64,000 nt of DNA from contig NC_072472.1 in the NCBI RefSeq assembly GCF_027596085.1, positions 11,124,219-11,188,218 on the forward strand, read 5' to 3'. Position numbers and translations under genes: made by a program. Under the pieces are notes generated by a model. That model was not told the origin of the DNA and searched no databases. It worked only from the letters and a program-made list of their open reading frames with translations. The DNA comes from Anoplopoma fimbria (taxonomy: Eukaryota > Chordata > Actinopteri > Perciformes > Anoplopomatidae). This document shows, piece by piece, positions 1-14,423 of the stretch (position 1 is its first letter; each line of letters starts with the position of its first letter).

Positions 1-1016
1 TCAGTCACACTTCACACAAAATGACTGCTCAGTCCCACAGATGTGTGCAGCTGCCACAGCTGGGTAACACACTGAGGACACAGTGCAGCTGTGTTTATTA
101 ATGCTGTGGAAATATCCATGCAAACTAATGTTATCTGTAATTGTTGTAATTTCTTTTAAAGCACTGTGTCATTCTTCAGCACATCACTGCCATTACAATC
201 TGAGCTGTAACATCATTGTTGACATACTGAATACTTTTATCTGTTCATCCATGAGGTGCTCTTCCTCTGGCTTGTTGGTGTTTACATATCATCTTTGACA
301 TCATCAGTGTATGGATTGTATTACAGCTTTGTACTCTGTATTTAAGCAGAGCTCCATTATTTACCAAAAACTGCTTTTTAAATGTTACAAAACCTTATTC
401 CCCATCAGCTTGTTGCAACAATTCATAGTGTTTCCCAGAATTGTGAAGGAATGTTTGCATTATCATCTCACTCTTATCTTTTGCTATCAAATCCTTTTCA
501 TTTTTGCAAAGTTATAATTAGCTAACAAATGATAACTACACCAAAATAAATCACAACTCAGGCAATTTTCCCCAACAGCTTAGCATTTTCTTCCATACTT
601 CAAAACGATTATATTATAAACAGTAGTTTAAAGCATCTTATCAACTCAATTTCCTGAGAATAAATCACTCATCTTTGCATTTTTTTTTTTGCAGGATAGG
701 ATGCCAAGTGAAGAGTTACAATACCTTTTGAGTTTGTCAGTAACAATTTCTCCAAGAAAATAAGAACCACGATCATGAGTTGGTGTGTCTCGGCCATGTC
801 AGCCGGCCTGCTCTGAGTTGTTGCTCTGGTAACACTATTTACTGTGCATGTGTGTGAAAGCACGCTGGTGTGCATTGAACTGTTACTGTGTGATTCCACT
901 TTACATCCTTCCTAACACTAATGAAACAATGACTAATTAACCAGGCGGGTAAAACGTTAACCAGCCTCCTGGTGAATGCTTCATTACCCAACACCTCTAC
1001 TGAAATAGTTCACAAA

Positions 1017-1035
1017 CACACACACACACACACAC
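1017..1035. repeat. (CA)n microsatellite
   Basis: Uninterrupted CA dinucleotide repeat, immediately preceded by an imperfect CACAAA. Likely polymorphic. Confidence 0.9.
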
Positions 1036-2590
1036 ATGTAACACCCACTGTAATATTCTTTAATATTCACAAAATGAGTACATGTTACCTCAACCGGCTA
1101 CAAACAATGTTTAATAATTATCTTAAAAGGAGAAGCTCCTACAAATTACAAACATATTTATGACTGAAAATACAGTGACTTGCAAGAAAGTAGATGAAAA
1201 GATAAAAGGAAATAAGTTAAGACAACACTATGTTTATCTCAAAAAAGAAGCCTGTTTTTCCTATGTAGTAACGTGACAAAGTGACACTTGCTTATCTGCA
1301 CTTTTTCTAGATACTTTTTAAAAAACCTACATATATCTCTAGTTTAGAATATATCACACTGTTACACAATCAACTTGATGCATTGTTTTAATGTTTAGTA
1401 ACCTTAAACATTGTCTTGTTTCATGGATCTTTTTATACAATGTCAGCTGTAATAGACCTCAGTCCCTCATGACCCTACAAAGGCATTACACAGTATAGAA
1501 AATGGGTGGATGTGATGATATTAGAGATTTCAATAATGCTAGTAAATCTTTGTCATATAAAAGTTGCAAAATGTTTGTCTGTGTCTATAATAATGCTGTT
1601 ATTTTTATATTTTGGCATAAACACATGGTAGGCCGCATACATTTGTCTGTTGCTGAATGCAAATGCACCTCCCAGTTGTTTACATATTTTGACAGATGAT
1701 GACCTCTAGAGGGCACAGATGAGCTGTCACTTCCACATGTGAGCAGCCAGCTGTCCAGCAGCTGCAGGGGTCACATGTACAAGAGAGCCAAGGTCCACGT
1801 GCATGATTCTTTAAGATGGCATTGCTCATGTCTGCCCTCAATCAACTGTAATCCCAGATTAAAGGGACCACGGCACTACAGTAGAGTCATGCAGGCTGTG
1901 TTTTGATTTCAGCGTTGATTCTGAAGTTTCTCTTTCTTTTCTCCATGTTTTCATTCCTTTCTTGATTTGATACAGTATTATAAAAGATGTTTTCTTCTAT
2001 GAGCCACTTTAATTTCCTAATCATTTATTGATTGATTATTCATTTCCATTTCCTCAAAAGTTTACCAACATTTTCATCAGTGATACAGAACACTTTACTG
2101 TCTGTTGGCCATTAGCACAGTAATAATCTGTCATGTTGAATCAATATTGATATCCAGTATGCTACAAAGCCATACATGGACAGCATGATGATTTTTAATT
2201 GGAGTTGCATTGCCGTTTGTTTCTAAGCATTCAGAACAATAACAAGAAAAATGAAAATCTAATCTATTGTTTTGTTTGCTTCAAAATAATTTATGGTATC
2301 CATAATTTTAAATGTTGAGTAAAACTGTAAATTAAATAGACAAGTGAATAGATAAAAAAAATGAAAGAATGAATGAATAAATAAATGAATGAATAAATAA
2401 ATACATAAATATAACATTTTGAAGGTGACCTGAAAGTGCAATAAAATAATTTTAATCAAATTCTTAACAGAGAAGATATCCAGTTCAACTTCTAACTGAA
2501 AGTAGCTCCAGATGTTATAATTCGTCCTGAGTTTATACTTTTATTTGTTTAAGGGAATTATTGCAGCTCGTAAACTTTAGAGAAATGGCC

Positions 2591-2598
2591 TGACGTCA
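2591..2598. promoter_or_regulatory. CRE-like palindrome TGACGTCA
   Basis: A perfect 8-bp CREB/ATF consensus. It is far from the gabrr3 ATG and may be a chance occurrence; only the sequence match is seen. Confidence 0.25.
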
Positions 2599-3981
2599 GA
2601 ACACTCAGCCCTGACAATCCTATCTGGGGAATGTTAACAAATGGCTTTTCACTTTCTTATTAATGAGTGAGAAGCTGCTGTGGTTACGTCAATACAAACT
2701 GCTTGTAGGGCTGCAGTGTCCATCAGTACAGGATAGCTGTCTATAGTTGACTGGATATGGCCAAGAGGTGATGAGGGGACAGGTACAGTGAGGGGTTAAA
2801 AAACGCTGTAATCAAATATGTATGACTATTTTGGCACAGACTATGGACCTAACAATAGGAAAACTGTTATCCATCAAAATAGATCTGTATGCTTCGTTTT
2901 AAATGTCACAATACTCTTTTCAGCTGTATATTTTTCAGATTATAGGTTATTTCCGATTATATCATATATTGTGGTTGAACTTGATTGGGTTTCATCATCG
3001 TTTGCTTTTACTTTTCTATTTGTCCACAGTGTAGAGGATCCTGCGGTCTTTAAACAGGATCTAAACCACAATGCCGGCTCAAAAGGGAGGGTGCAGCTAA
3101 TTGTTTAGCTTTGTGAATATTTCATTAGCATGTCAATACACATTTTTTCAAAACCTTTATCTGAAACCTTTCATGTATCTATTCATGAGCTGACTCCATG
3201 TTGCAAATTATGTTGTTTTCCATTGGAACATAGTAGCATTTGTATTAAGATTTTATATTTAGATGAGGAAAAAAACAGTTCAAAGCCTCAGTTTATAAAA
3301 ACATCCTCTACCATGAAGGATTTCTACATTGTTCTAAGTGCAATGTTTGCAGATATGGTTCGGATATATGCTTGCATCTGTCTCCTGTGGATGGGATCCG
3401 TCCTCCCACCACCACAGTGTGCAACTCCAGGGAAAAATCCTGCAATGTATAAAAGTAGGCTACAGGCTTTTTATTTTTATCTGGTCAGCGTGATGATGAA
3501 ACCGCTGGTTGCATTATCCCTCTCCCCGCCCTCTGTTGACTCCAGTTTGTAGGTTACTGAAAGATTTCACCAACCACAGATAAGAAGATTAGAGAGGAAT
3601 TAATGGTATTCCTTTGTCATTATAGGAATAAATTGATATTTGGTTTTACGTAAATCAGAGGGTGGGGACAGTGTGGAGTCAAAGCAACATGTTGTCCTGA
3701 GAGCAAAGCAGAGGGATGGCACAGAGAAAAATCTAACTCAACCAGGGGAATGCCTGTGCGTTGGAGCTAAGCACTGACTGATGTTCACCATGTTAAAGGA
3801 GATGAAGCAGCGGGATAATGCAGCAGTAGCCGGGTGTGTGCGTGGTGGTGCACAATGAGTGCTGCTGGGACATGGACGTGCCAGTAGAGGACGGGGACAG
3901 CTGTGGCATTGCCTGGGCGAAACACAGACGCAGTGGGAGGAACGTTTCGGTTCCTCTAGTCTTCCCAGCCTCAGCTCAACC

Positions 3982-6900
3982 ATGAGAGTGGCCCCCCTGG
4001 CCTTTAGACTGATGTGCCTGGCCTGGTTGTGGCCCGTCAGCAACCACCTCCAAAACAAGAGGAGACACAAGGAGCAGTACGGAGAGAACACCCAACAGAA
4101 GCATGGAGGGTGAGCCAATGTGGGATTTCTCTTGTTACACTTTGTAGTTATTGTGGAGCTGCTTCTGCTGTTACTGTTTGTCACCAGGCATCTATATTTT
4201 GTGGCTTCTCCATATGATGCTTTACAATGTCTTCACAAATATGGTCATGTGATATGGAAAGATAAGAGGAGGTGACGTAACATGTGAGGATGATATGCAT
4301 TACATAAGATTTTTGGTTGATTCTGTTACAATTAAATGATATTCAGAATTATTCAACATATTATTAAAGCATAAAATGTTTAGTAATTGGAGAGTGAAAT
4401 TTTGCATCAGTCTCCGTACTGTTACAACTATGCAATCTCTGACCCTGTTACAACTGTGCTAGATCAGTAAAAGAACTTTCATTTCCTAGGGACCCTTGGC
4501 CTTTGGTTGTAATCAGAGTGCTAAATTCCAATTAACCATCACTAACTCCCTCAACCAGATGTCAGTTCTCCTTCAAGTGTGTCCATCTTCTTAAGAGAAA
4601 CATAGAGACAGAGAGAGTTTCTACGTTAAGCTGTTATTTGTTCTCTTTGGTTCTTAGACGAGTGGATCTTAGGATGAAAAAGGACAGCACCAAGTCTCTG
4701 CTAATTAAATCTGAGCAACTGCTTCGAATTGAAGAACATGACTTTGCAATGCGTCCTGGATTTGGAGGTAAGACACAGATCTAATATATCTAGCTCTATA
4801 CAATATAACTATTTAATTCCACCTCTTCTGCTTTCTTTTGCTGTTGATTTTTCATTTTAATAACCATGTTCTTTCCTGGTTACTTAGTAAGGTTAATGTA
4901 GGTCACTGTGCTGTCGTTAGGTATTACGCATCCAAAAAAAAAACCCTTGGTGACCTAGATTGTCTTCCGTGAGAGACAATGACTGCAGACAGTAGTACAG
5001 ATAAAATAATCTGAACTGCGTATTTAATTATGTGGGGGGAAAGAAACAGCCCAATGTTACTAGAACTAGAATATTTCATTATCTGAGATTATTATATATA
5101 TATATATATATATATATAGCCTCAAAGCACAAGTCTGGATTTTGTTATTTTTTTTGTTTTTTTAATTAATTAGTAGAGTTAATGGTTTCCATAAATAATT
5201 CAATAATAAACAATAAACATTCCAAAAATATTTTTCTGTGCTTCAGACACTGATGGTTTTTCCCTTTTTTGGCTGTCTTAATCCTCTGTAGATGTTTTCT
5301 CAGCTGTTTGACATGTGAATGCAGCAGTCGTTTCAAATAACAATCCTCTATTTTGTACAAACCTCCAAGGAATCCTAACTGCCATTTAGTTACTGAAGGA
5401 GCAGTTGAACTATCAGATTTTTTTTTTTTAAACAGCAAATATGCATTGTTGTACAAAAAACATTACATAAGCCATCTACAGGCATGCGGGGGTATTGTCC
5501 TGTGTCAAATTGACTGTAACTTCCTGTATGTCAACATGTTTTCTTTACAAACAATAAGGTCTTACAAAATTAGCAACGTGTGGGTGTTTTGTAAAACGTC
5601 TATATTGCTTGTGCCCCAGTATGAACAACATAGTTTTCTTTTTGTAGGTGTACTAACTCTATGAGCTCCTTTCACTGCTGCTGCTCTGTGTTGGTATTGG
5701 AGAGTGTCATGCCCATCAAGAACCTCAGTGACCTCACATTGTAAAAAATGATGAGGCCTACCTGTCTGTTATAATCCCCCCCATTTCACTACTCTACAGT
5801 AATCGTAGACTGATGGTTTTTAGTGCTTACCTTCATTAGATAATGGCAAGAGAGAACGGGATGTTTAGTACGCATCATAGGTTTACAGTATTCTGACGCC
5901 TTATGATTATATATATGTAATAGTACAATATGGTGGTTTTAACTGTAAGATAACATTCTAACATTTCAGTTTCTTGAGCAAAACATTAGGCTTTTACCAT
6001 GTAGACTGCTGTACTGGCTAATGTGCTTTCAGTCCGAGTTGAACCTCTTTGTTAGCAACACAGGCGCGTCTAGCCTCGGTTGTTTCCTGGCTCTGAATTC
6101 TTCTGTACATTTTCTCCCAGTGTTTGTGTGGCTTTACTCCAGTGAACTAAAATGACGACTCGTACGACTGTTAGTGTCAGTTATTGTTTGTCTTTGTGCA
6201 TGCCGAGATAAGCCTCCGACTATTATTGAAATAGGCAGTTAAAGAACATAAACTGATGAGCGAACGGGTGTTCTGGTTGTTACTGTTACACAAGGAATAT
6301 CTATATCCATGTAGAAAGGAGTTTTTGGAGTCTGGCTCTCTCTCTACAGACAGCAAGGCACAGTGCATGATGGGAAAGACCTGGCTTTCACCTGTTAAAA
6401 GCTGATTGGCTCCTAGTTTTGACCACAAACACCACATTGATGTTACTGTAATGTTGGTTAACATGTAAAGCTTTATTGTTATTAGGCCATGTTGTGGTTG
6501 ATAAAGGTTATTTATATAGCAATTTATAAAACAAGCAATTATACAGTGCAGGCAGATTAAAATGCATATTATTTTCATATATATATATCATTTTATTTTT
6601 TTCTGTTTGGACACTTATCGATCATGTGGTGTAACAAAGTTATAGTTGCAGATTTTGAAAGCAGTTCTATTAGTTATCTTCTCAAAACATACAATATTTG
6701 CAGTTTCTTTGAAATAGTCAAATATTTCATAATACTCTTTGGTTACTTATAGCTCATCCAGAAAATGAAAAGCTGAATACAAGTTTGAGGTTATTTGTGA
6801 GTTATTTGTTTAAGTTTCATATCTGTGACCTGACTGAGCAGCCACAGAATTGTAGCGATGACTATAACGATTTGTGCTTCACCCAAGATTTTATGTATGA

Positions 6901-9900
6901 GCTGTCGGCTGCGTGCAACTGACAAATTGATGTTGAAGCTATACATCTTGATTATGAGATGATTTGATAGCAACACTAAGCTGAGTCATGCTTAAGAACC
7001 AGCATGATGTCAGGGGCATCACTTTCATCTGACGATGTAGTTTACGTCGTATATCTCGGAAGTAGGATTTACACATAAATAATCTCTGGCAGATGTGAGT
7101 GAGGATGATTTATGAAGGATGTGGTCCAACTGTTGCTCAAAGCTGATCCATCACAACATTTGACCTTTTGCAGGTTTGGCTATTCCTGTCGGCATCGACG
7201 TCCAGGTGGAGAGCATTGACAGCATATCTGAAGTAAACATGGTACGAGCCTCTGTGATTTCTGCAGTTAGTCTAGCCAGCATACAGAGTCTCTGTTTGAG
7301 CTGCTGTTGTTGTTATGTTTTTGTTTTCAGGACTTCACCATGACTTTGTACCTGAGGCATTACTGGCAGGACGACCGCCTGGGCTTCCAATCCGGCAGCA
7401 ACAAGAGTCGTACCTTTGATGCACGTCTCGTGAAAAAGATTTGGGTTCCCGACGTGTTCTTCGTCCACTCGAAGCGTTCTTTTATCCATGACACAACCAT
7501 GGAGAACATCATGCTGAGGGTTTTTCCTAACGGCAATATCCTCTACAGTGTCAGGTACGTTACTCACAAAGAGACTACCATCAAAGTAGTGAAATATTAA
7601 AGGGAGGCTAACTTTTGCTGAGCAGTGCCCACTGTGGTAAATAGTGATTGCAGGTTAATGGCACATTGAATTTGACTTTATTTCCAAGGTTTTTCTTTCG
7701 TCAGTAGTTTTAAAGACATCTGTGACATGTTGAAATGTTGCGTAACAGGAGGAAAAGTAGAGAAGAGCGGGAAACTAAGCAAATTTATTCATTCATGTTA
7801 GTTAGTTAGTTTGCTAACACCAACCACAAGCTGATCGTTTCTGACAAACAGGCAACAACCAGACATTTTAATGCTTTTAACAGTTTTACTTTAATGTGTA
7901 AAGCTTGCTTACTTGTCTGGGCCACTTCTATTGCAAATATCCACACAGATTTATTTATTTTTACATCTATATGACATCTACAGTAAAGGGTCTATAATGA
8001 AATGAACAAGGGTGAGTTTTATTGCATCTGTATATTTGTACTCATTTTTTTGTACTCATTTTTTCTTTAAAATACAAAACTTTAACCTTACCCGTGTATA
8101 TAAATCCACTTTAATGAGTCATGATTTAAACATTACTAAAATGTTTTGAAAAGGACGTCAACCAAGATAAAACAATCCACTGGACTATTAATGCAAGGTT
8201 TAGCGGGCAGAGTCTGAAAGGAATATGAGAAGCTTTTATACTAAATTCATCATACCTATTTCAGCAACAGATGTCGACAATATGGCGTCATTCCCTAACA
8301 GCTCGCTGTGGCCACAGAGCCTTAAAGGCACAGTGACAGTTAGTGCATGAACAAATGAGTTCATACACCACCATCTTAACTGTTTAAAAATCAGTCCAGC
8401 AGTTTTGTTTTATACTCTTTTTTGACATCTTACTGACTGGTTGACTAAGTATTAATGTAAGCAGCTAGATTCAAATATATTCTATGAACACAGTTGCCGC
8501 TGATGCTGAATTGTTTGATTCATGTGCTGTGTTCTAGGATCACTGTGACGGCACTTTGCTCAATGGACTTCAGTAGTTTCCCTCTGGACACACAGAACTG
8601 CTCTCTGGAGCTAGAGAGCTGTGAGTACCAAGCTACAGTTGGGACAGTTTATTTTGTTGCTGAAAATTTGCACCGAAATCCACTTTACTTAATGTGCTTA
8701 CTAGACATGTTTTGCTTGAAAACATGTTACACAACCTTTGATGAACTGATATGGGATTTAAAGGCACCGACTTGTGATACTGCTGAGCTCACTGAATTAC
8801 ATATTTAGCATATCAACGCTGATCAAAAACACTATTGGATAGCTTAGATGTTATCCTATAGGGACAGAAACACATACTCACAAGTAAATTACCATACTTC
8901 AAAAACACACAGTAACCATCGCCATCTTGCTTTTTGCAATGACTAAATAAATCCTAATCCTAAATCTCTGACCATGATAAATGTTTTCTGATGCAGGATT
9001 TACTAGGGATTCTGTTTTACATTCTGCTCTGCTCTGAACTTGAATTTGGTCATAACTGGCAATAGTTGGGATTACTTTCTGTGTGGGAAATATTTTGTCT
9101 TTCTGGCCTGCTTCTCTCTCTTTATATCTCTCTTTATATCTGTCTTAATTTGTTATATGGATAAAGCATGGATCCTGATCTCAGAGGAGAGTCGAGAGGC
9201 CCATTTCTTTGCACTTTCTCCTCTCCTCTGAGAAAAACATCCATGACTCTTCTAAAGAGAGGCAACATGTGAAGGTGTCCCTCTCTCCTCTCTTAAAGAT
9301 GCTTACAATGTGAACGACCTAATGCTCTACTGGAAGAACGGGAACGATTCATTAAGGACTGACGAGATCGTGCTCTCTCAGTTTTTTATTGAAGACTTCC
9401 AGCCTTCCTTCGGGCTTGCCTTCTACAGCAGTACTGGTATGTGAGGTTAGCGCCGTGAGGGCCCCTCTGAGTTGTACCCGGTTTGGTCACAACCAGAGAG
9501 CTCCTTATTTGAGCTTAATACAGTGAATGCCACAAAACACTCTTTTAAAGTTTAAGATGTTTAGACCTTTATACAGTAATATATAAAGGTTCACCTTCAC
9601 ACCTGCTGTTACCTCGAGTAAACAGGAAGAACAATTATGACTATAGCCTCAAATGAATGTGTGCAAAATAAATTAATATACCTTTTCAGAGTTCTTCCGC
9701 CTCAATGAATCAACTCTGATTGACTCTGTAACAAAGTATCAGGAGCACTGTAGGTCTAAACATCCTGAACTGTCCCTTTTAAAGGAATAGTCTGAGCGCT
9801 TTCTTGCTCATTCACCTCACTCTCATAATGTGGGCGTTTCTCAAGTGCATCCTTAAAAAATCTTCTAAACAAAGGATCTTCGTCATTTGACAGTCCTCCA

Positions 9901-11930
9901 GCAGGATTCAATGTTGTAGCAACCTTGAAGTTCCACCTTTGAAGGATCCTTGTATGTATGTACGCATGTCTTAATATAAAGCTCCAGACAGCAGGTGGTT
10001 AGCCTAGCTTAGCATAACAAGTCAAAGTAAGCGGCTAGCCTGCATCAGTCCGAAGGTAATGCTCACAAAACTTAGAAAGTTCACTGATGAACATGTTATT
10101 TTGTTAGTTTGTTATCTTCAGACAAAGCCATTCTAGCTGTTTCCCTCTGCTTCCAGGTATTACATTATTAAAATAACTTCAGCCTCTCATGCTCTGTTTT
10201 AAAGGTTGTTTTTTTCAAGATTATATGTAAGAAAGCATGTGCCCTTTTATTTAGAGTATTCAAATATTATTTAATCTTTCTTCTGTGGTATGTTTTATTA
10301 TTTCAGCATTTTGGAGTTGTATGAATTACTACCAAGCCCACTTTTTAAAACCATGCCTTCCTCTACTTTCACATTTTCAGTGTGAGAAAGAAAGGGGACA
10401 TGGAGATTTTCTTCTCAGTGTGAAATAATCTTGTGGGGAACTATCTGCTCTAAGATGTTGTTGTATAACTTCAGCTCTAGACAGATCTGCCCCAGAAAAT
10501 AATCACTTTCTCCTCCGAGTTCCAGGATCTCCCTGTTGGTCTGTCTATTTTCTTAGATTCACAACTTACACAATACGGTGCAGGGTTATTTTTTTTGCAA
10601 CATTTTCTTTAGTGATAGTCTTGTTTTTTGCTTCATCTCATTGTTATTACTGTATGACCTGCTCCCGCATCCTGCCTGCCCCATCTCCACTTTCTGTGCA
10701 TTTATCTCTGTTTCAGGCTCCTACAATCGGCTCTACATTAACTTCATCCTCAGGAGGCATATCTTCTTCTTCATGCTTCAGACGTACTTCCCCACCATGC
10801 TGATGGTGATGCTGTCCTGGGTGTCTTTCTGGATAGACAGGAGGGCCGTACCTGCCCGTGTCTCTCTGGGTACTGAGACCACGTGACCTTGTTGTCTTTA
10901 ACACATGTTGACAGATTTATTAAAAAGATACTACGTAACTGGTACTTTTATCCAAAAATCTGTGCAAAAGCATCACTTAGCCTAGTTTTTCAGATTTATT
11001 TACAGTATTACTTTGACATTTTGTGAAAGCTTTATTTGCTATCCTACAGACAGAGGAGATGATAGCGATACCACTTTCATAATTCTCAGCAAGAAAGGGA
11101 ATGAATATTTTTGCCCAAAATGTTGAACTATTCCTTAAAGCTTTTTGGTGGTTAAAGTATTGAAAAACTGCTGATACACTAAATATTATATTGATACGGA
11201 GAATTTTACCATCCAGATTGTTTTTTTGTGCCTGTTGCATTCAGTGTAGAAGTTTAATAAATCCAAACTATGGATGTTATTTGTGAGGTAACATGTTTTT
11301 AACACATGATGTTTTGTGTATCCAGGCATCACCACGGTTCTGACCATGTCTACCATCATAACTGGTGTCTCAGCCTCTATGCCACAGGTGTCTTACGTCA
11401 AAGCTGTAGACATCTACCTGTGGGCAAGCTTCTTGTTTGTCTTCCTGTCTGTCATTGAGTATGCTGCCGTCAACTATTTCACTACAGTGGAGGAGATGAA
11501 GAAGCTCAAGAGGGCAAAGGTCATTCTCATTTAGTATTTTTTTGTTTAGCCTAGAATATAATCTTCAATTAATAATTTCCTACCATCTTTAGAGGCTAAC
11601 TCTCCTCTTATGTCTCTGTCGCTGCAGATTCCCAACTCCTACGATGCCACCCAGGCTATGGCGTTCGACGGCTGTTTCCATGACAATGACATCGACCTGA
11701 CTTCTTTCCCGGAGGTCTCCAGCACCCCGAACACAGAGAGGAACACCCAGACTCGGAACTCTACTGTCTCCGGACCCACAGAAGGCACCAGGCTACGCCG
11801 CAAGAACCCTGTGAAGCAACACCTCAGCTTCATTATGAGCAACAGCTACATGATCGATTCCTACTCTAGAGTCATATTTCCCCTGGCTTACCTGCTCTTC
11901 AACATCATTTACTGGAGTTTGTATGCATAG
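3982..11930 (+). CDS. gabrr3: GABA-A receptor rho subunit, rho-3 type
   Basis: Ligand-gated chloride channel subunit of the Cys-loop family; rho subunits form GABA-C type receptors, best known in retina. Coding exons: 3982-4109, 4658-4767, 7174-7241, 7331-7554, 8538-8620, 9299-9436, 10717-10869, 11326-11519, 11628-11930. All introns are GT-AG, phases agree, and the product is 466 aa, close to my memory of human rho-3 (467). The Cys-loop runs from C184 to C198 with 13 residues between. M1 follows RRHIFFF; M2 holds [20 protein letters not shown] with Ser at 2' and Thr at 6'; M4 ends SLYA at the stop. The RMKKDSTK segment in exon 2 and the QAMAFDGC segment in the M3-M4 loop favour rho-3 over rho-1/2. 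The ATG at 3982 starts a plausible signal peptide; an in-frame ATG at 3859 would add 41 residues and spoil it. The residue before YNRLYIN is Ser, not the Trp I remember. Confidence 0.93.
5094..5118. repeat. (TA)n microsatellite in gabrr3 intron 2
   Basis: Alternating TA run in the 2.4-kb second intron. Nothing else in that intron looks coding. Confidence 0.9.
9960..10110. repeat. Dispersed teleost repeat fragment in gabrr3 intron 6
   Basis: Contains the phrase ATAAAGCTCCAGACAGCAGG followed by AGCCTAGCTTAGCATAA. Related wording recurs near 23790 and 57400 in this window. This matches a very common teleost interspersed repeat; its class is not determinable here. Confidence 0.45.
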
Positions 11931-12300
11931 GACATAAACTATGCAGCAGAATAAACAGTATTACTTTTGGACTATTTTCACTATTTGGCTGTTCAGTGTA
12001 ACACCAACAGGCTGCAATGAGCTGACTTACAATAATTTGTTCTGCTATGGGATATGACCTCAAGTTTGCACAGTGTCTGTCAATGGGCATAAATATCTTG
12101 CAAGGTGTCTTTTAGTCAACAGGTGTTGACTAAAATCTGAGACCAGGTGTTGCATTGAATGGCTGTTATTTTTGTGGACGTTTGTTTGTTTTTGACATGC
12201 CTGTTTTATAAGAGAAAAAGTTTTATTTAAACAAATATATATTATTTCTTGATTAGACACAAAACATGAAATTGTATAATTACTTCACATTGTCTTGAAA

Positions 12301-12306
12301 AATAAA
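12301..12306 (+). terminator. Candidate gabrr3 polyadenylation signal AATAAA
   Basis: AATAAA lies 371 nt after the gabrr3 stop codon and is the first clear hexamer seen after it. Transcript evidence is lacking, so the true 3' end may be elsewhere. Confidence 0.4.
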
Positions 12307-14423
12307 TGGATGGTCTTAAATATGTGTCATGCTAAACATTTTCTGACAAAGTTTCCTTTCCTTTAAATTATTTTACTTTTTATTTATGGTGGGCAGCAAC
12401 ATTTTTTTTACATCAATGTGATGTAAATGAGTCAGATTTAGCCACAAGACTAATTTGTATCTATGGTCTGCTGCTGCAGCCCAAATTGGTCTAAAACAGT
12501 AATTGTGCAACCTTAAAACCTGAACAATGAGCTGAACGATGCTCATGTGATCCATTAAGGAATTGTCGTACACGTAGGCTTAAAAGCTGAGGATTTCATG
12601 CTCATTATCGACATTGGAAGCAGCAGTTGAAGAAAGATTGGATGCCTATAGCATAAATCCTCCATCTGCCCTCCCACTGTCAAATCACTGGGTGTTTGAA
12701 GGCTCTCCCACAGACATTTTGAGCCCTGTATGAACACTTTCCGTAAATCTGCATTTCTGCCGACTTTGCTTAAGGGGATTACCCACATCTTATTGCGTTG
12801 TGACAATAAACACAGGTTTAGCAGTGGAAGCAGAAGACTTAAAAAAGGTACACAAAGAGGACGGCACATGGGTGTTCAGCCTGGCAAATTAAATTTACAC
12901 TTAAACATTAAGGATTAAAGATGGTACATGAAACACATGAAAACAGAGGACTATATAACACACCTGGTTTATTCATGAATAATTCATTTTAATTTTGTTA
13001 TTAAAGCTCTTTTGACAAAAACGAGGAAATTGATTATATGACAATTAGCTACCTCTCATCTTGTAAGACAGAGCCTGCAAGATTTTCAAATCAGCGAGTA
13101 AAAAGTGTAAAATAAATTCCCACAAATGAACAAAACATGAAATAATGTTGTCAAGGTTACCTGATATGTCACAGCAAAGTGCTGTCCCATTCATATACAC
13201 CATTTCAGGCCTTTGCAGCATCTCACACTTAACCATTTACCATGGTTTGGGGTTTAAGGAAATTGGCCCTATGGAAACCAGCATGCTTTCTGGCTATTCT
13301 GGTCCACAATCCTCTGCCCAGTGGTTTCATGTGCAAGAGGGTCAAAGTTCAAGGTGTAACGTTATGAGGAAGTAGTATGTCACACAAATGTCAGTTGTCT
13401 CTTCTCCTTTGTGAGTTCAAAGGAGAGGAGACAGACAGCTAGTTTCCGTTAGCGGCTAGCTTGTGCTAGCGCCAACGTTAGCTTATCAATGTTAGCATTT
13501 TGTTACCCCAGCCGCTGAGTTAAACTTCTGAAGATTTCTGAGGCCACAGAAAGATTTGTAGTGTGAACCTTACCTGTTTAAATGTACCACATGCAGACTG
13601 GCGGTGCCTATTGTTTGTGGCCCGGTTTTTCAAAGGCATCGTCTTAACAGTCCTATCCAACGACTCATAATGGTCGAAGGGCATCGTTAATCAGCTTCCG
13701 TTTAACGAAGTGATTCTTAATTGCGCTGCCTATCCGAGTGAGCGTTCATATTTAATGCAGTTTGTGTAACATTGTCAGTCTTATGGTTACGTTTTCATAT
13801 TGGTTATGTCTTACGTGGATGGTAAAATTCATCAACAAAGTTAATGTTTATTAGCATGTTAACCGCCATATAGCCACCATGCTAGGCAAACCTTGGCAAG
13901 AAAATGGCAACGTTAAAGTAACCTTTGGGTTCAGAATGTAAACAAACATGGTTTATGTTGCTTTAAGAGAAAAACAATATGAATATTTTGTTTAAGATGG
14001 CATATATTTAATCATTGTAATGAGTAAGGTGTATATTGCATTTAATATAAAGTGACTTACAGTTTATATTGTGTATTACATAACTGCACAGTAACGTTAC
14101 TGTTTATTATTGAGCTGCTGAGCAAACTTGTGAGATACCCACTTGCTTTTGTTTAAGGCGGACTCCTGCTTTTGCCTTGTGTCTACTGATGGTAGAAGCA
14201 CTGACAGTTGTTGCTAGACAATCTCCTGGACAACTTTGAGGATTTGAAATCAAAGTACCTTCATCCACATTTTTCTGTATAGAGCCGAAGAGCTAGTTGT
14301 GTTTTGTTTTGCTGGCCAGCATTTTATTTCCAATTGTGTAGTGTAATGATATTGATATCACAGTTGTTTGCATCAGATATACTGAGAGACCTGACAATTT
14401 TCTTAAGGTTTTTGTCTTTTCAG

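Larger units (their letters stand above)
1..3981. other. Non-coding DNA upstream of gabrr3
   Basis: I see no convincing coding exon here. The short open frames lack family resemblance and splice context. Visible items are a CA microsatellite (1017-1035), an AT-rich GAAT/AAAT low-complexity stretch (2362-2406), and a perfect cAMP-response palindrome TGACGTCA at 2591-2598, about 1.4 kb upstream of the gabrr3 start. The 5' untranslated exon and promoter of gabrr3 probably lie in the right part of this region, but I cannot place them. Confidence 0.6.

Noticed and set aside
3130..3552. A 140-codon plus-strand open frame
   Set aside because: No family resemblance, ordinary AT-rich composition and no splice context upstream of gabrr3.
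6177..6578. A 133-codon minus-strand open frame inside gabrr3 intron 2
   Set aside because: No recognisable domain and it lies within an intron of the opposite-strand gene; likely chance.
13620..13740. Phrase GGCCCGGTTTTTCAAAGGCA, seen at ends of some fish elements
   Set aside because: No matching inverted end was found within the following kilobases, so no element could be bounded.
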